Origin: CAZONU01 sp965370045 | GTDB taxonomy: Bacteria > Planctomycetota > SZUA-567 > JAKLDR01 | Length of the DNA stretch: 38,124 nucleotides | Direction of reading: 5' to 3' | Assembly: GCA_965370045.1 (NCBI GenBank) | Contig: CBDUSI010000035.1 | Span: forward strand, 1-38,124 | In this document: positions 25,103-36,342 of the stretch, piece after piece | Numbering within the stretch: the first letter of the stretch is position 1 | Layout of the letters: each line of letters begins with the position of its first letter | The notes under the pieces: model-generated | The model's database searches: none | Told to the model about the DNA's origin: nothing | Seen by the model: only the letters and a program-made list of their open reading frames with translations | Made by a program: the position numbers and the translations under genes

Positions 25103-25131
25103 TTGCGAGCAGGGGCTCGGTGGGCGATAAT
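25103..25131 (+). promoter_or_regulatory. Promoter of the zinc-ribbon transglutaminase/kinase operon
   Basis: TTGCGA (25103-25108) and GATAAT (25126-25131) have a 17-nt spacer, giving a predicted leader of about 85 nt. The -10 is good. No promoter can be seen before the kinase gene, so this one probably drives both. Confidence 0.5.
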
Positions 25132-25221
25132 CTCACATGCGACGCCGTGAAGAGTGAAGCCACGAGCGGCGAGAGACGCTTCACCTGTCACGTTTCACGA
25201 AACCGGAAGGGGCCGATAGAC

Positions 25222-28200
25222 ATGCAAGTGAACTGCCCGAGATGCGAAGCGCCGGCCGAGTTCCCTGATTCGCTGGCCGGCGCGGAGGCCAGGTGCCCGG
25301 GCTGCGGCGGCCTGATCCCGCTGCCGTCGGGGGGCGAAGAGATCGTCCAGCGGGAGACCGCCTCCGCGGAGATCGGCGAGGCGCATCCCCAGGTGGATGG
25401 AACCATAGATAGTGGCACCGAGGTCGCGCCCCAGCCCCGCGAGGGGGGCTGGGTCTTCGCCAGGCTGGAAGGCGCGCAGGTAAGTGACTCGGAGGTGCTG
25501 GACCCCTCCCGAGTTCCCCCCGCCCGCCCCAGGCCGCTGTGGACCAAGCTTGTTCTGGTGGGCCTGCCCCTGGTGCTGCTGCTCGGGGTGGCAGGCACCT
25601 ACCTGGGCCTGCAGCTGAGCCGCCAGGCTTACGCCAAGAGAGTGGCCGCGCGCTTTGCCGAGGCAGAGGACGTTTACGGGCAGGGCGAGATGGAGGCGTG
25701 CGAGAAGATGCTCAGCGACGGGCTGAAGATGATGGAAGCCCGTCCCGAGGCGATTCCCGCCGAGTGGGCCGGCGACTTGAAGAAAAAGGCCGAGAAGCTG
25801 CGCTCGCACATCGGCCACTGGCGCGAGGCGCGCGAGATCAAGAGCAAGGCCCAGATCGAGCCGGCCGCCACGCGGCGCAAGCTGGAGGACCAGCTCCGGA
25901 TCGTGTCCGCGCTGGGACCGGATGCCGAGCCGGTCGCCACGCTAATCCGCGAGATGGGCAAGGAAGTCTATGAACTGGACCTCTCCGACCGGCGGGAAGG
26001 GCTCCAGAGCCACCTGGCTGGCCTGCAGCAGCAGCTGGACGAAGGGAAGTTCCGCTCGGCGCGCCAAGCGCTGGAACAGGGCCGGCAGCGCATCGCCAAG
26101 GCCCCCGGCGCAATGGCCGGTAAGCTCCGCAAGGAGTTCGAGCCGCGCTTCGTCAAGCTGGACGCGGTATTCAAGTTCCGCGAGGAAACAGACAAGTTCG
26201 TCAAGAGCGCCCCGGCAGGCGGGCCCAAGCGCGCGGCGGTGCAGGCCGAGCTCCGCAAACGCCTGGCCGCGCTGGATCCCAAGGGACCGGGGGCCAAGGG
26301 TCTGGCCAAGCAGTCCGAAAAATGGATCAAGGAGCTCCAGAAGGATGCCCGGCCGCTGCCCCAGGGACTCAGCCTGAATTTCTCCCTCCTCAAGGAAATC
26401 GCCAAGGACTTCGCCGCCGCCGCTCCGGGGCTGAAGCTCGACGAGAACTCCATAGACGAGAACAAGGCTCTTTTCAGACTGAGCTCCAAGGATCACAACT
26501 ATCGCGTGGTGGTCGCTAACATCGGTGGACGGGACATGTTCGTGATCGAGGTCGATGGCGTCCGGCTGGCTTACCCGGCCATTACCAAAGCCCGTAAGGA
26601 CCGGCGCCCGCTGATCCGCTATGAGATGGCCCAGGCACCGCTCCTGGCGAAGACGCTCAAGGAGTCCGGCCGGGAGGAGGCCTGGTCGGCCTCCCCCTGG
26701 AATGCGGTGCTCCAAGGGCCAGCGCCCACGGCGATCCTGCCCCGCAAAGTCGGGCCGCTGCTGTGCGTGGCCGACCGGGTGTGGAACGTGACGTTCGAGT
26801 CCAGGAACGACGCGCGCAAGCAGGCGGCGGGAACCTTTATTGAGGCAGCCCAGAAGCTGGAGAAGGCCATCTCGGCCGACGAGCGCGCGGGAAAGGATCT
26901 GCGCGACATGCTGGTCCTTATGGTCCAGGCCTCCTACCGACCGAGAAAGTCTGCCAGCGACTTCCTGCCGGGGCCCTTCTGCCGTCAGGCGGTGGCCCGT
27001 GGCTACATCAAGAAGAACGCTCCGGAGCTCGCCAAGCGCCTGGTCGCCGAGCGCGCCGCCTACCGCACCGCTTACAAGGCAATAACCCGCTTCTATCCGA
27101 ACCTGACCGGCCAGGCGGATGCCGGCGATGAGCTAGAGTGGGGCCGGAACACCGATGGCCGCGGCCTGTGGCGCATCCATGACGCCAAGGCGGGGACCAC
27201 CACCTTTGCCCTGCGGCACAGCGCTCCGCAGTTTCCGAGCCAGTTCTTCGTGCACACGGTTTTCAGCGGCAAGCACTCCTCCTGGCCGGTCATGGAAAGC
27301 CCCAAAGCCGTGCACATGGTTCACCAGTCCATCGGCAAGGTGGCCAGCTGGGACCCCGAATCCGACAAGCTGGTCTTCGAGAAAACGCGCTGGCGCCTGG
27401 CCGCGGAGTTGGACAACATGAGGTCCCTGAAGGCCCACTTCGGCCGGCCGGAGTGGCGCTTCCCGCCGCACGTACTGCTAACCGACTCTTTGGGCAACGC
27501 CCTGGGCCTGGTCACTCCCGCCGGCCGACTGGACATGCCCGAGTTCGGCAAGCGCAAGGGCGCGGCGCGGCGCAAGGCCCAGGACGCCTTCATCGACAAG
27601 TGCGCCAAGACCCTCAAGAGCGCCGGCGAACTGCATCTCCTGTTCAAGTACTTCGTCAAGTACACCTACGACAGCCCGCTCACCGCCTATCCCTTCCTGA
27701 TCGGCGACAAGCAGAACACTGGCGACGTTCACCAGGACGCCTACCAGACGCTGGACCGCAAGATCGCCGGGCGATTCATCGCCGACTGCGATGACCTGGC
27801 CGAGTTCTACCAGGCGATCACCCGCCGGCAAAAGCGGCTGAGCTTCGTGCTGGGCCGGCCCTCCCACGCGATCTGCGGCTTCGTGGAGAAGAAGGGGGGC
27901 GATTACCTCTTCACCTCGGTGGATACCGGTCCCCCGCGCCAGTTCCGCGCCAAGAAGCTGGACGAGGTCATTGAGGCCGGCTTCGCCACTTTCGACCAGC
28001 AGCGCACCGAGGCCTTCGATGCCAGCTCCATCTGCTTCCTGCTGCGCTTCGCCGGCGAGCAGACCCGTACGCCCTACTTCCTGGGCACGCGCATGTTCGT
28101 CGACCCGGCCTACGCCAAGACCTTGATCCGGGTGCAGCGCGACTGGCACTTCGCCTACATCGCCTCCGGTCGCGACACCATGAAGGAAATGGTCAAGCGC

Positions 28201-29511
28201 GACACCGATCCGGCAACCATCTTCGAGCTGGCCGCCCTCTATCGAGAGCTCGGCGAGTGGCCCCTGGCCATCAAGTGGACCAAGACGGGCATTGCCAAGC
28301 TGTCGCCCGAGGACGTCAAGGGCCGGCTCACCGAGAACCTGCGCCTGGCCAGATACCTGGAGCGCTCGGGGAACCGCAAGGCCGCCACCCAACTGATGAT
28401 CGAGACCGGCGGCAAGATCGACAAGGCCGCGGCGGCCGCGGGGCCCAAGGCGATACGCTACGCGGGCCTGCGCTTCAGCGCGGCCGGGATGCTGCGGGCG
28501 CTGGACCGCCCCTGGGCCGCCTGGAAGGTGGCCGAACCGGCGACCCGCGCCCTGGTCCGGGCCGGCAGGCTGGGGGGCAACAACGTCACCGGGCTGGCCA
28601 CGATTCTGCTTTCCATGCGGGATATGGAGCGCGGCGGGCGCAAGCTCAGCAAGGGAGAGACCACCGCCGCGAAGGAGCTCGACGGGCTGCTCGAGCAGCA
28701 CTTTGCCACCCGGCACTTCAAGGAGCGCGACACCTTCGGCGACCACATGGACAAGTACGCGGACCTGGCCATCTTCTACGCGGCGCGCAAGGGACGGGCC
28801 TACGCCCTGCAGCGGCTGCTGGCCGCGGGGCCCTATCCCTCGACCAAGCGGGCCCACCACCTGCGGGGCGCCGCGCTCACCGGGCTGGAGGACGAGGACT
28901 GGAAGTGGATTCGCGTCTCGATACACGCCTACAACCACTTCTTTGGGGTGGCGTTGGACGCCCGCAAGCCGGCGGCCGAGCGGCGCACCGCCGAGGCCGT
29001 CAAGGTGCTGGCCGCGCTGGAGAAGGCGGTTCCCGAGATCCGCAAGCATGGCGCGCTTGGCGGGCTGGAGTTCGCGATCCTCTCCATGCAGGTCCGGCGC
29101 GACGCGATCACCAAGAACTGGGCGGGCCTGGAGAAGAGCTTCCAACTGATGAAGAAGCGCAACTGGGGCCAACTCTACCGCATGATGGCCAGGAGCCTGG
29201 GTGACGCCTCGGCGTACATGACCGATGCGGAGTTCGAGGAGCAGTTCCGCAAGTTCTGCGACCAGTCCCCGCCGCTGCCCCACTATTTCCGGGCGGCCTA
29301 CGCGGCGCTGGGCGAAAAGCGCTACGGGGCGGCCGAAAGAGCCGCGCGGATCACCGCCGAGCGCTTCCCGGCGGAGGCCGCGGTCCAGCGCGAGTACAAG
29401 CTGCTCAAGGAGATACTTAAGCGGCGCAAGGCCGCCGCCGGGTCGAAGAAGCCTCCGGAGAAGAAGCCCGAGGCCGGCGCCGCTCGAGAGTTCAGGCCTG
29501 CGGCCGGATGA
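25222..29511 (+). CDS. Giant zinc-ribbon membrane protein with transglutaminase-like domain
   Basis: The 1429-aa protein begins with a zinc ribbon (C5-x2-C8 and C25-x2-C28). A low-complexity linker leads to one membrane helix at about 109-131, which places the remaining 1300 residues outside the cytosol. A long helical, Lys/Glu/Arg-rich segment (about 135-400) looks like coiled coil or TPR. Near residue 800 begins a transglutaminase-like domain with the triad Cys856 (FIADCDDLAEFY), His882 (GRPSHAICG) and Asp901 (TSVDTGPP). These cysteine-protease folds crosslink or cleave peptides, or are inactive scaffolds. TPR-like helices fill the C-terminus, which ends in a Lys-rich tail. The ATG at 25222 follows GGAAGGGG. 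The next gene, a kinase with the same type of N-terminal ribbon, begins 29 nt downstream. No known full-length family fits. The domain calls are from motifs only. Confidence 0.75.
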   Translation: MQVNCPRCEAPAEFPDSLAGAEARCPGCGGLIPLPSGGEEIVQRETASAEIGEAHPQVDGTIDSGTEVAPQPREGGWVFARLEGAQVSDSEVLDPSRVPPARPRPLWTKLVLVGLPLVLLLGVAGTYLGLQLSRQAYAKRVAARFAEAEDVYGQGEMEACEKMLSDGLKMMEARPEAIPAEWAGDLKKKAEKLRSHIGHWREAREIKSKAQIEPAATRRKLEDQLRIVSALGPDAEPVATLIREMGKEVYELDLSDRREGLQSHLAGLQQQLDEGKFRSARQALEQGRQRIAKAPGAMAGKLRKEFEPRFVKLDAVFKFREETDKFVKSAPAGGPKRAAVQAELRKRLAALDPKGPGAKGLAKQSEKWIKELQKDARPLPQGLSLNFSLLKEIAKDFAAAAPGLKLDENSIDENKALFRLSSKDHNYRVVVANIGGRDMFVIEVDGVRLAYPAITKARKDRRPLIRYEMAQAPLLAKTLKESGREEAWSASPWNAVLQGPAPTAILPRKVGPLLCVADRVWNVTFESRNDARKQAAGTFIEAAQKLEKAISADERAGKDLRDMLVLMVQASYRPRKSASDFLPGPFCRQAVARGYIKKNAPELAKRLVAERAAYRTAYKAITRFYPNLTGQADAGDELEWGRNTDGRGLWRIHDAKAGTTTFALRHSAPQFPSQFFVHTVFSGKHSSWPVMESPKAVHMVHQSIGKVASWDPESDKLVFEKTRWRLAAELDNMRSLKAHFGRPEWRFPPHVLLTDSLGNALGLVTPAGRLDMPEFGKRKGAARRKAQDAFIDKCAKTLKSAGELHLLFKYFVKYTYDSPLTAYPFLIGDKQNTGDVHQDAYQTLDRKIAGRFIADCDDLAEFYQAITRRQKRLSFVLGRPSHAICGFVEKKGGDYLFTSVDTGPPRQFRAKKLDEVIEAGFATFDQQRTEAFDASSICFLLRFAGEQTRTPYFLGTRMFVDPAYAKTLIRVQRDWHFAYIASGRDTMKEMVKRDTDPATIFELAALYRELGEWPLAIKWTKTGIAKLSPEDVKGRLTENLRLARYLERSGNRKAATQLMIETGGKIDKAAAAAGPKAIRYAGLRFSAAGMLRALDRPWAAWKVAEPATRALVRAGRLGGNNVTGLATILLSMRDMERGGRKLSKGETTAAKELDGLLEQHFATRHFKERDTFGDHMDKYADLAIFYAARKGRAYALQRLLAAGPYPSTKRAHHLRGAALTGLEDEDWKWIRVSIHAYNHFFGVALDARKPAAERRTAEAVKVLAALEKAVPEIRKHGALGGLEFAILSMQVRRDAITKNWAGLEKSFQLMKKRNWGQLYRMMARSLGDASAYMTDAEFEEQFRKFCDQSPPLPHYFRAAYAALGEKRYGAAERAARITAERFPAEAAVQREYKLLKEILKRRKAAAGSKKPPEKKPEAGAAREFRPAAG

Positions 29512-29540
29512 CGATGATGCCGGAAGGGATATCCTGAACC

Positions 29541-32531
<2,991 letters not shown>

Positions 32532-32577
32532 CCGCTTTCCGTCAAGTCGCCCCCGCCAGACGACCGATAATAATCTG

Positions 32578-32964
32578 ATGCAGTCTCTGAAAACACCGCC
32601 CGAAAGCGGGACCGCCGCGTCCCTCAGGTCGCCCGTCGGCTGGACCGTTCTGGCCGCGCTGGCGCTCAGCGCGCTGGCTGCGCTCGGCGCCCTGTGGTGG
32701 TTCGAGCAGCGGCGGGCCGCGGAGGCAAGACCCTCGCCCAAAGAGTTGCAGCTCAAGTTGAATATCAACCGGGCCACCGCCCGCGAGCTCGGACTCGTGC
32801 CCAGCATCGGAACCCGACGGGCCATGAAGATTATCAACGCCCGTCAGAAGCGCGGCGGCTTCAAGCGGCTGACTGAAATCGACGAGCCCGACGTGCTCGG
32901 CCCGGGCGCTGCGGAGCGCCTGGCACCCTACTTCCTGCCCCTTCCGGAGGAGAGCGGGCCGTGA
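32578..32964 (+). CDS. ComEA-like helix-hairpin-helix protein
   Basis: This 128-aa protein has an N-terminal membrane helix (about 20-42, TVLAALALSALAALGALWW) and a C-terminal double helix-hairpin-helix (about 58-115), with NINRATARELGLVPSIGTRRAMKIINARQKRGGF matching the ComEA DNA-binding fold. ComEA binds incoming DNA at the cell surface during natural transformation; here only the small HhH part is present. The start ATG has no ribosome site upstream, and a GATAAT 7 nt before it suggests a leaderless mRNA. Its last codons overlap the GTG of the diguanylate cyclase (GTGA). Alternative: a structural HhH protein unrelated to competence. Confidence 0.8.
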   Translation: MQSLKTPPESGTAASLRSPVGWTVLAALALSALAALGALWWFEQRRAAEARPSPKELQLKLNINRATARELGLVPSIGTRRAMKIINARQKRGGFKRLTEIDEPDVLGPGAAERLAPYFLPLPEESGP

Positions 32965-34556
32965 AGAGCCGGCGGATCAGCCTGCTGCTCGCCGGACCCC
33001 GCCTGGCTGCGCTCAGGTCGCTGCTGGGCCCGGGGACGCTGGTCGCCCTGCTGCCCGCCGCAGCTGGCACCGCAGCCATCCTGATTTCCCGTCCGAAAGG
33101 CGACGTCGACCTGCTCTGGTACATGGTGGCGCTGGCCGGGGCCGCCGGTCTCTACTCGCTGCTCTCCTGCTACCGCGCGGCGCTGGCGCGGATTCGCGCC
33201 GAGAGCCTGGATTCCGAGTGCCGCGACCTCGCCCAGAAGTGCTCAATGTACCTGGCGCGGGCCCGCGCCGCCGAGGGCAACGTCGAAAGCCTGGCGCTCA
33301 TCCGAGAGATACACCGCACCGGCAACGTCAGCAGCCGAGCGCAGCGCTTCCGTGGACTGCTGGCCGTCGTGGCCCAGACCGCCGACGCCGTGCAGGCGGA
33401 ACTCTTCACCCCCGAAGGTCACGACGCGTTGCCGGCCATGAGCGCCGCGCTGCACCAGCTCGCCGACGGGGAGCTGTACGTCTATTTCGAAAAGCCGGTG
33501 ACGGCGGGCAAGACAGACGCTTCGCATCTAACCTGCCGCAAGGTCAGCGAGAGCTCGCGCGGCGACCGGCGCCTGCTGCGCGCGGACCTCTGCTTCGGCA
33601 AGGACGCAGTCGGCTTCGCCGAGCTCAGCCTGAACCGCCAGCGGAGGCCCAAGCGCGGCGGCCCCACGGCCAAGCAGCTTCTCGACGCTCAACTCCACCG
33701 CCTCGACCTCGACCCCGTGGGCGCGGACCAAGCCCTGGAGCACCGCCAGGTGTTCCGGGTCCACGACCAGGCTGGGGCGGCACTGACAGTCAGCTATCCC
33801 CTTATGGCCGAAGGCGTTATCACCGGGGCCATGCGCCTGCTATTGCCGTCAGAGACCCTGGCCCGCCGCGAACTCGAGGAGATCGAGGAGCTTCTACAAG
33901 AAACCGCCGGCCACCTGGGCCTAGTGGTCAAGAAGGACGAGGACGTTCAGCGCGCCAAGCTCGACGGCCTGACCGGTCTGCTGCTAAAGAGCGAACTGCT
34001 CTGCGACCTGCGCGAGGTACTGGGCCGGGCGCTGCCCGCCGGCGGCAAGCTGGCCCTCCTGATGCTGGACATCGACCATTTCAAGGCGGTCAACGACACC
34101 CACGGCCACCCCACGGGGGACGTGATTCTCAAGGGCGTGGCCGACTGTCTGCGCGCGCACATCCGCTCCTGCGACCGCGCCTACCGCTACGGCGGCGAGG
34201 AGATGGCCGTGCTACTGCCCGACGCTGACGAGACCGCCGCCGGCCGCACCGCCGAGCGCTTGAGGCGCGCGGTCGCCGGGCTGAAAATGTGCTCGGAGAA
34301 CGGCGCGCCCGTCCCGGTGAGGGTCAGCGTGGGGCTCACCGACCTGACCACGGCTGAGCAGCCCGCGAACGGCGACGAGATGATCTCCCGGGCCGACCAG
34401 GCGCTCTACTTCTCCAAGGAATCCGGCCGTAACCGCAGTTCCGTATGGCGTCCCGGCGGACCGCTGGCCCTGCCGCGCCTCGGCCGCTCCGGACATCCGC
34501 TCCGCTCGACGGGCCGCGGTCGCCGTCCCGCCAGGGCGGGCAGCTCGCGCCGCTGA
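32961..34556 (+). CDS. Membrane-associated diguanylate cyclase (GGDEF)
   Basis: The 531-aa protein makes c-di-GMP from two GTP. Two hydrophobic segments near residues 25-70 could form a hairpin in the membrane. A GAF-like or similarly folded sensory region occupies about 95-325. The GGDEF domain runs about 330-500 with GGEEM at 411-415, an active sequence, and an intact allosteric inhibition site RSCD at 402-405, five residues ahead as in PleD. LIMLDIDHFKAVND-type metal motifs are present (MLDIDHFKAVNDTHGHPTGD). The C-terminal ~30 residues are basic and disordered. The GTG start overlaps the HhH gene's stop (GTGA). The last gene before the phage-like segment, it ends 8 nt from the convergent repressor gene. 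Confidence 0.9.
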   Translation: MKSRRISLLLAGPRLAALRSLLGPGTLVALLPAAAGTAAILISRPKGDVDLLWYMVALAGAAGLYSLLSCYRAALARIRAESLDSECRDLAQKCSMYLARARAAEGNVESLALIREIHRTGNVSSRAQRFRGLLAVVAQTADAVQAELFTPEGHDALPAMSAALHQLADGELYVYFEKPVTAGKTDASHLTCRKVSESSRGDRRLLRADLCFGKDAVGFAELSLNRQRRPKRGGPTAKQLLDAQLHRLDLDPVGADQALEHRQVFRVHDQAGAALTVSYPLMAEGVITGAMRLLLPSETLARRELEEIEELLQETAGHLGLVVKKDEDVQRAKLDGLTGLLLKSELLCDLREVLGRALPAGGKLALLMLDIDHFKAVNDTHGHPTGDVILKGVADCLRAHIRSCDRAYRYGGEEMAVLLPDADETAAGRTAERLRRAVAGLKMCSENGAPVPVRVSVGLTDLTTAEQPANGDEMISRADQALYFSKESGRNRSSVWRPGGPLALPRLGRSGHPLRSTGRGRRPARAGSSRR

Positions 34557-34564
34557 GTTCCGTC

Positions 34565-35224
34565 CTACGACTCGTCCTCGTCGTCGCGCGGCGGCTCCAG
34601 CCGCCCCAGCCACACGCCGAAGCGCTGCATCACTGACTGTTCCACGGTCTCGCGGTTCTCAAAGGCAACCAGGCCCTCTGCCTGCATCTCCTCGAGCACT
34701 TCCCTGACCTTGCCCTCGACCTCCTCGCGCTCTGGCTTAGTGCTGCACGCCAACTTTTCAATGCGCTTGCGGGCAATGACCCTGGGGTCGGCCGGCCCGG
34801 GCCGCGGCTCGCCGTCCACGGGGCACTCAGACATGCCGTCGAACTCGTAGCTGTTGCCGCACAGCCGGCACTCCCAGCGTGTGCGTGTGAAGTTGAGGTC
34901 CATGACGTCGGCGAGCCGCTTGGGCTTGGAGATGGCTCCCGCCGCGACCTGAAACACAGGAATGCTCTGGAAACCGGGTACGCCCCCGGAGAGGTTCTCC
35001 AGCCGCCCCTGGCCGGTCAATGCCTTAATAGGAGCCTTGAGCACCTTGGCAAGCTGGCGCACCACGTTTATCCGCGGGCAGCGCTTGCCGCTGAGCCACT
35101 CGCTCATGGCCGACGGACTCATCTTCAGAGCCCTGCTGGCCTCGGCTTGAGAGAGGTTCGCCCGGCGCATGGCGGCTTCGAGCAGGTACGGGAACTGCCT
35201 CCAGTAATAGGGTTTACGTGGCAT
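34565..35224 (-). CDS. XRE-type phage repressor with zinc-ribbon-like C-terminus
   Basis: The 219-aa regulator has an XRE helix-turn-helix at about 20-70 (LSQAEASRALKMSPSAMSEWLSG). A short domain begins at about 95, then a Cys pair and further Cys (WECRLCGNSYEF... SECP) that look like a zinc ribbon. The last part (about 155-219) is helical and acidic. An S24 peptidase domain, common in phage repressors of this size, is not seen. The start is ATG 35224, preceded by GGAGGG; an in-frame GTG 15 nt upstream sits on top of that ribosome site and is less likely. It is divergent from a strong rightward promoter with two dyads that it probably binds, as in lambda-type switches. Regulation by proteolysis seems unlikely without a protease domain. 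Confidence 0.85.
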   Translation of the reverse strand: MPRKPYYWRQFPYLLEAAMRRANLSQAEASRALKMSPSAMSEWLSGKRCPRINVVRQLAKVLKAPIKALTGQGRLENLSGGVPGFQSIPVFQVAAGAISKPKRLADVMDLNFTRTRWECRLCGNSYEFDGMSECPVDGEPRPGPADPRVIARKRIEKLACSTKPEREEVEGKVREVLEEMQAEGLVAFENRETVEQSVMQRFGVWLGRLEPPRDDEDES

Positions 35225-35246
35225 GAGAGCCCTCCTCACATTTTAT

Positions 35247-35269
35247 GCAGAATGTTACTTGACTTCTGC
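35247..35269. promoter_or_regulatory. Operator candidate O1 over the -35
   Basis: GCAGAA (35247-35252) and TTCTGC (35264-35269) form a perfect inverted repeat with an 11-nt spacer. The right arm shares one base with the -35 hexamer. It lies 23 nt upstream of the repressor ATG, as expected for a repressor site that controls both directions. Confidence 0.55.
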
Positions 35270-35286
35270 GAACTATCGTGTATAAT
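35259..35286 (+). promoter_or_regulatory. Strong rightward phage-type promoter
   Basis: TTGACT (35259-35264) and TATAAT (35281-35286) are separated by 16 nt, a near-consensus sigma-70 promoter and the strongest in the window. It reads into the small phage-like genes, opposite to the repressor. Confidence 0.8.
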
Positions 35287-35294
35287 ACAGATAG
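35273..35294. promoter_or_regulatory. Operator candidate O2 over the -10
   Basis: CTATC (35273-35277) and GATAG (35290-35294) flank TGTAT-A-ATACA (35279-35289), an 11-nt palindrome that contains the -10. The two dyads are offset by half a base. Binding here would block RNA polymerase. Confidence 0.5.
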
Positions 35295-35564
35295 ACGCAG
35301 ACAAAGATTCTGGCCGACACAGGAGACTGAGATGAGGACGACTATTCATCCTGCCCCCAAAACTGCGGCCCTTTGCCGCTTCCCTTGGCCGTCGCGCCGT
35401 CAAGCTGACCGGTGCCTGCATCAGCTCTTCCACTGTTATTCTATACAGTTCTGTGCTCGGAAGCAAGCAAAAATCGGAACAAACCGAAAGCGGGCGAAAC
35501 TCATCAGCCGGGCCGCCAAATGCCGGCCCGACACAATGGTCTTCTCTATGGAAGGAGGTGCGAG
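35295..35564 (+). other. Leader region without a supported gene
   Basis: About 270 nt separate the phage promoter from the first supported start. Open frames run through it, but none has a good start site that excludes the better start at 35565. A perfect 7-bp hairpin (CGGGCCG at 35509-35515 with CGGCCCG at 35524-35530, 8-nt loop) sits about 20 nt before the ribosome site and could act in leader control. Confidence 0.5.
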
Positions 35565-35948
35565 ATGTGGAAGAGGAAGGCACGGGGGCCGCAAGCGTGT
35601 CGGGACTGCCCGCCGCCGGGTTACTGCGATCCCCCGCCCGCTCAACGTCCGCGGGTGGAGGAGCTCGCCGGGGACATCAGTTGGAAGGAGGCCGAAGACT
35701 ATTTTCGCAGCAACCCGGGCGACCTGGTCCGTCGGATGTTCCAGTGGGCGAAGAAGGATGATCGCCGCGCGGCGCGCGGAATCCTGTCTCGCTGGCTTCG
35801 CTCCGAGCACCCGGAGTTGCGCTGCGCCGGACGCGTCGCCCTCGACGCCTGGATCGAGTGCTTCTGCTCCGAGGCAGCGTATCGACAGGCTTACGGGGAC
35901 TGGCAAGAGTGGTTCGCAAAACGCAAGAGAGGAGTTGACTACGGCTGA
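35565..35948 (+). CDS. Small phage-like protein of unknown function
   Basis: The 127-aa soluble protein starts at ATG 35565 after a GGAAGGAGGTG ribosome site, the best in the window; a longer in-frame open frame from 35412 has no such signal. The N-terminal part is Cys/Pro-rich (CRDCPPPGYCDPPP), suggesting metal binding. The rest is helical with many Arg, Trp and acidic residues (EAEDYFRSNPGDLVRRMFQWAK, WIECFCSEAAYRQAYGDWQEWF). I do not recognise a family. The position right after the main rightward promoter suggests an early or regulatory phage protein. Confidence 0.65.
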   Translation: MWKRKARGPQACRDCPPPGYCDPPPAQRPRVEELAGDISWKEAEDYFRSNPGDLVRRMFQWAKKDDRRAARGILSRWLRSEHPELRCAGRVALDAWIECFCSEAAYRQAYGDWQEWFAKRKRGVDYG

Positions 35949-36015
35949 GTGCACGAACGCGGCGGCTTGATTTCTCGGAAAGATGGGACGGCACGATCAA
36001 CTAGGGGGGCCAGAC

Positions 36016-36312
36016 ATGAGCGATCATTATGTTATTGAAGAAGCCATTGCGGAAGGTGATTTGCGGATATTCCATGTGAATGTTGATCCGCGGTTCTTGG
36101 CCTCCACGCAGGAAATCTGGAGAATCTTCGAGCCATTGCTTTGCTTGGCCTCGCCCAGGCAGAAGATGCTGCTTCATCTGCGTTACAGACAAGGACTTCC
36201 ATTAATAGACGCTGCCAGGGAATTGGGGATAGATTCTTCCACGGCGAGCCATTATCTGAAGCGCTTTGGCAATAAGGTTCGGCGTTTCATGGCCAGGTGC
36301 TCACATAACTAA
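36016..36312 (+). CDS. Sigma-region-4-like HTH regulator, low GC
   Basis: The 98-aa protein starts at ATG 36016 after an AGGGGGG site. Its C-terminal half (LCLASPRQKMLLHLRYRQGLPLIDAAR then IDSSTASHYLKRFGNKVRRFM) looks like sigma-70 region 4 or a similar helix-turn-helix, with no region 2. It may redirect RNA polymerase or activate late phage genes, like small phage activators. Codon use is AT-rich and its GC is visibly below that of every neighbour (I estimate under 50%), a sign of separate origin. A plain DNA-binding protein is the alternative. Confidence 0.72.
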   Translation: MSDHYVIEEAIAEGDLRIFHVNVDPRFLASTQEIWRIFEPLLCLASPRQKMLLHLRYRQGLPLIDAARELGIDSSTASHYLKRFGNKVRRFMARCSHN

Positions 36313-36342
36313 TGAGGGGGTACATGTAATTTGGGAGGTGCC

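Noticed and set aside
27478..29283. A 601-codon minus-strand open frame inside the giant protein gene
   Set aside because: No start signal or motif, and it is the mirror of a coding strand with a consistent reading.
35278..35970. Plus-strand open frame across the phage leader and the 35565 gene
   Set aside because: It overlaps the better-supported gene in another frame and lacks a ribosome site at its start; Arg/Ser-rich composition suggests a shadow.
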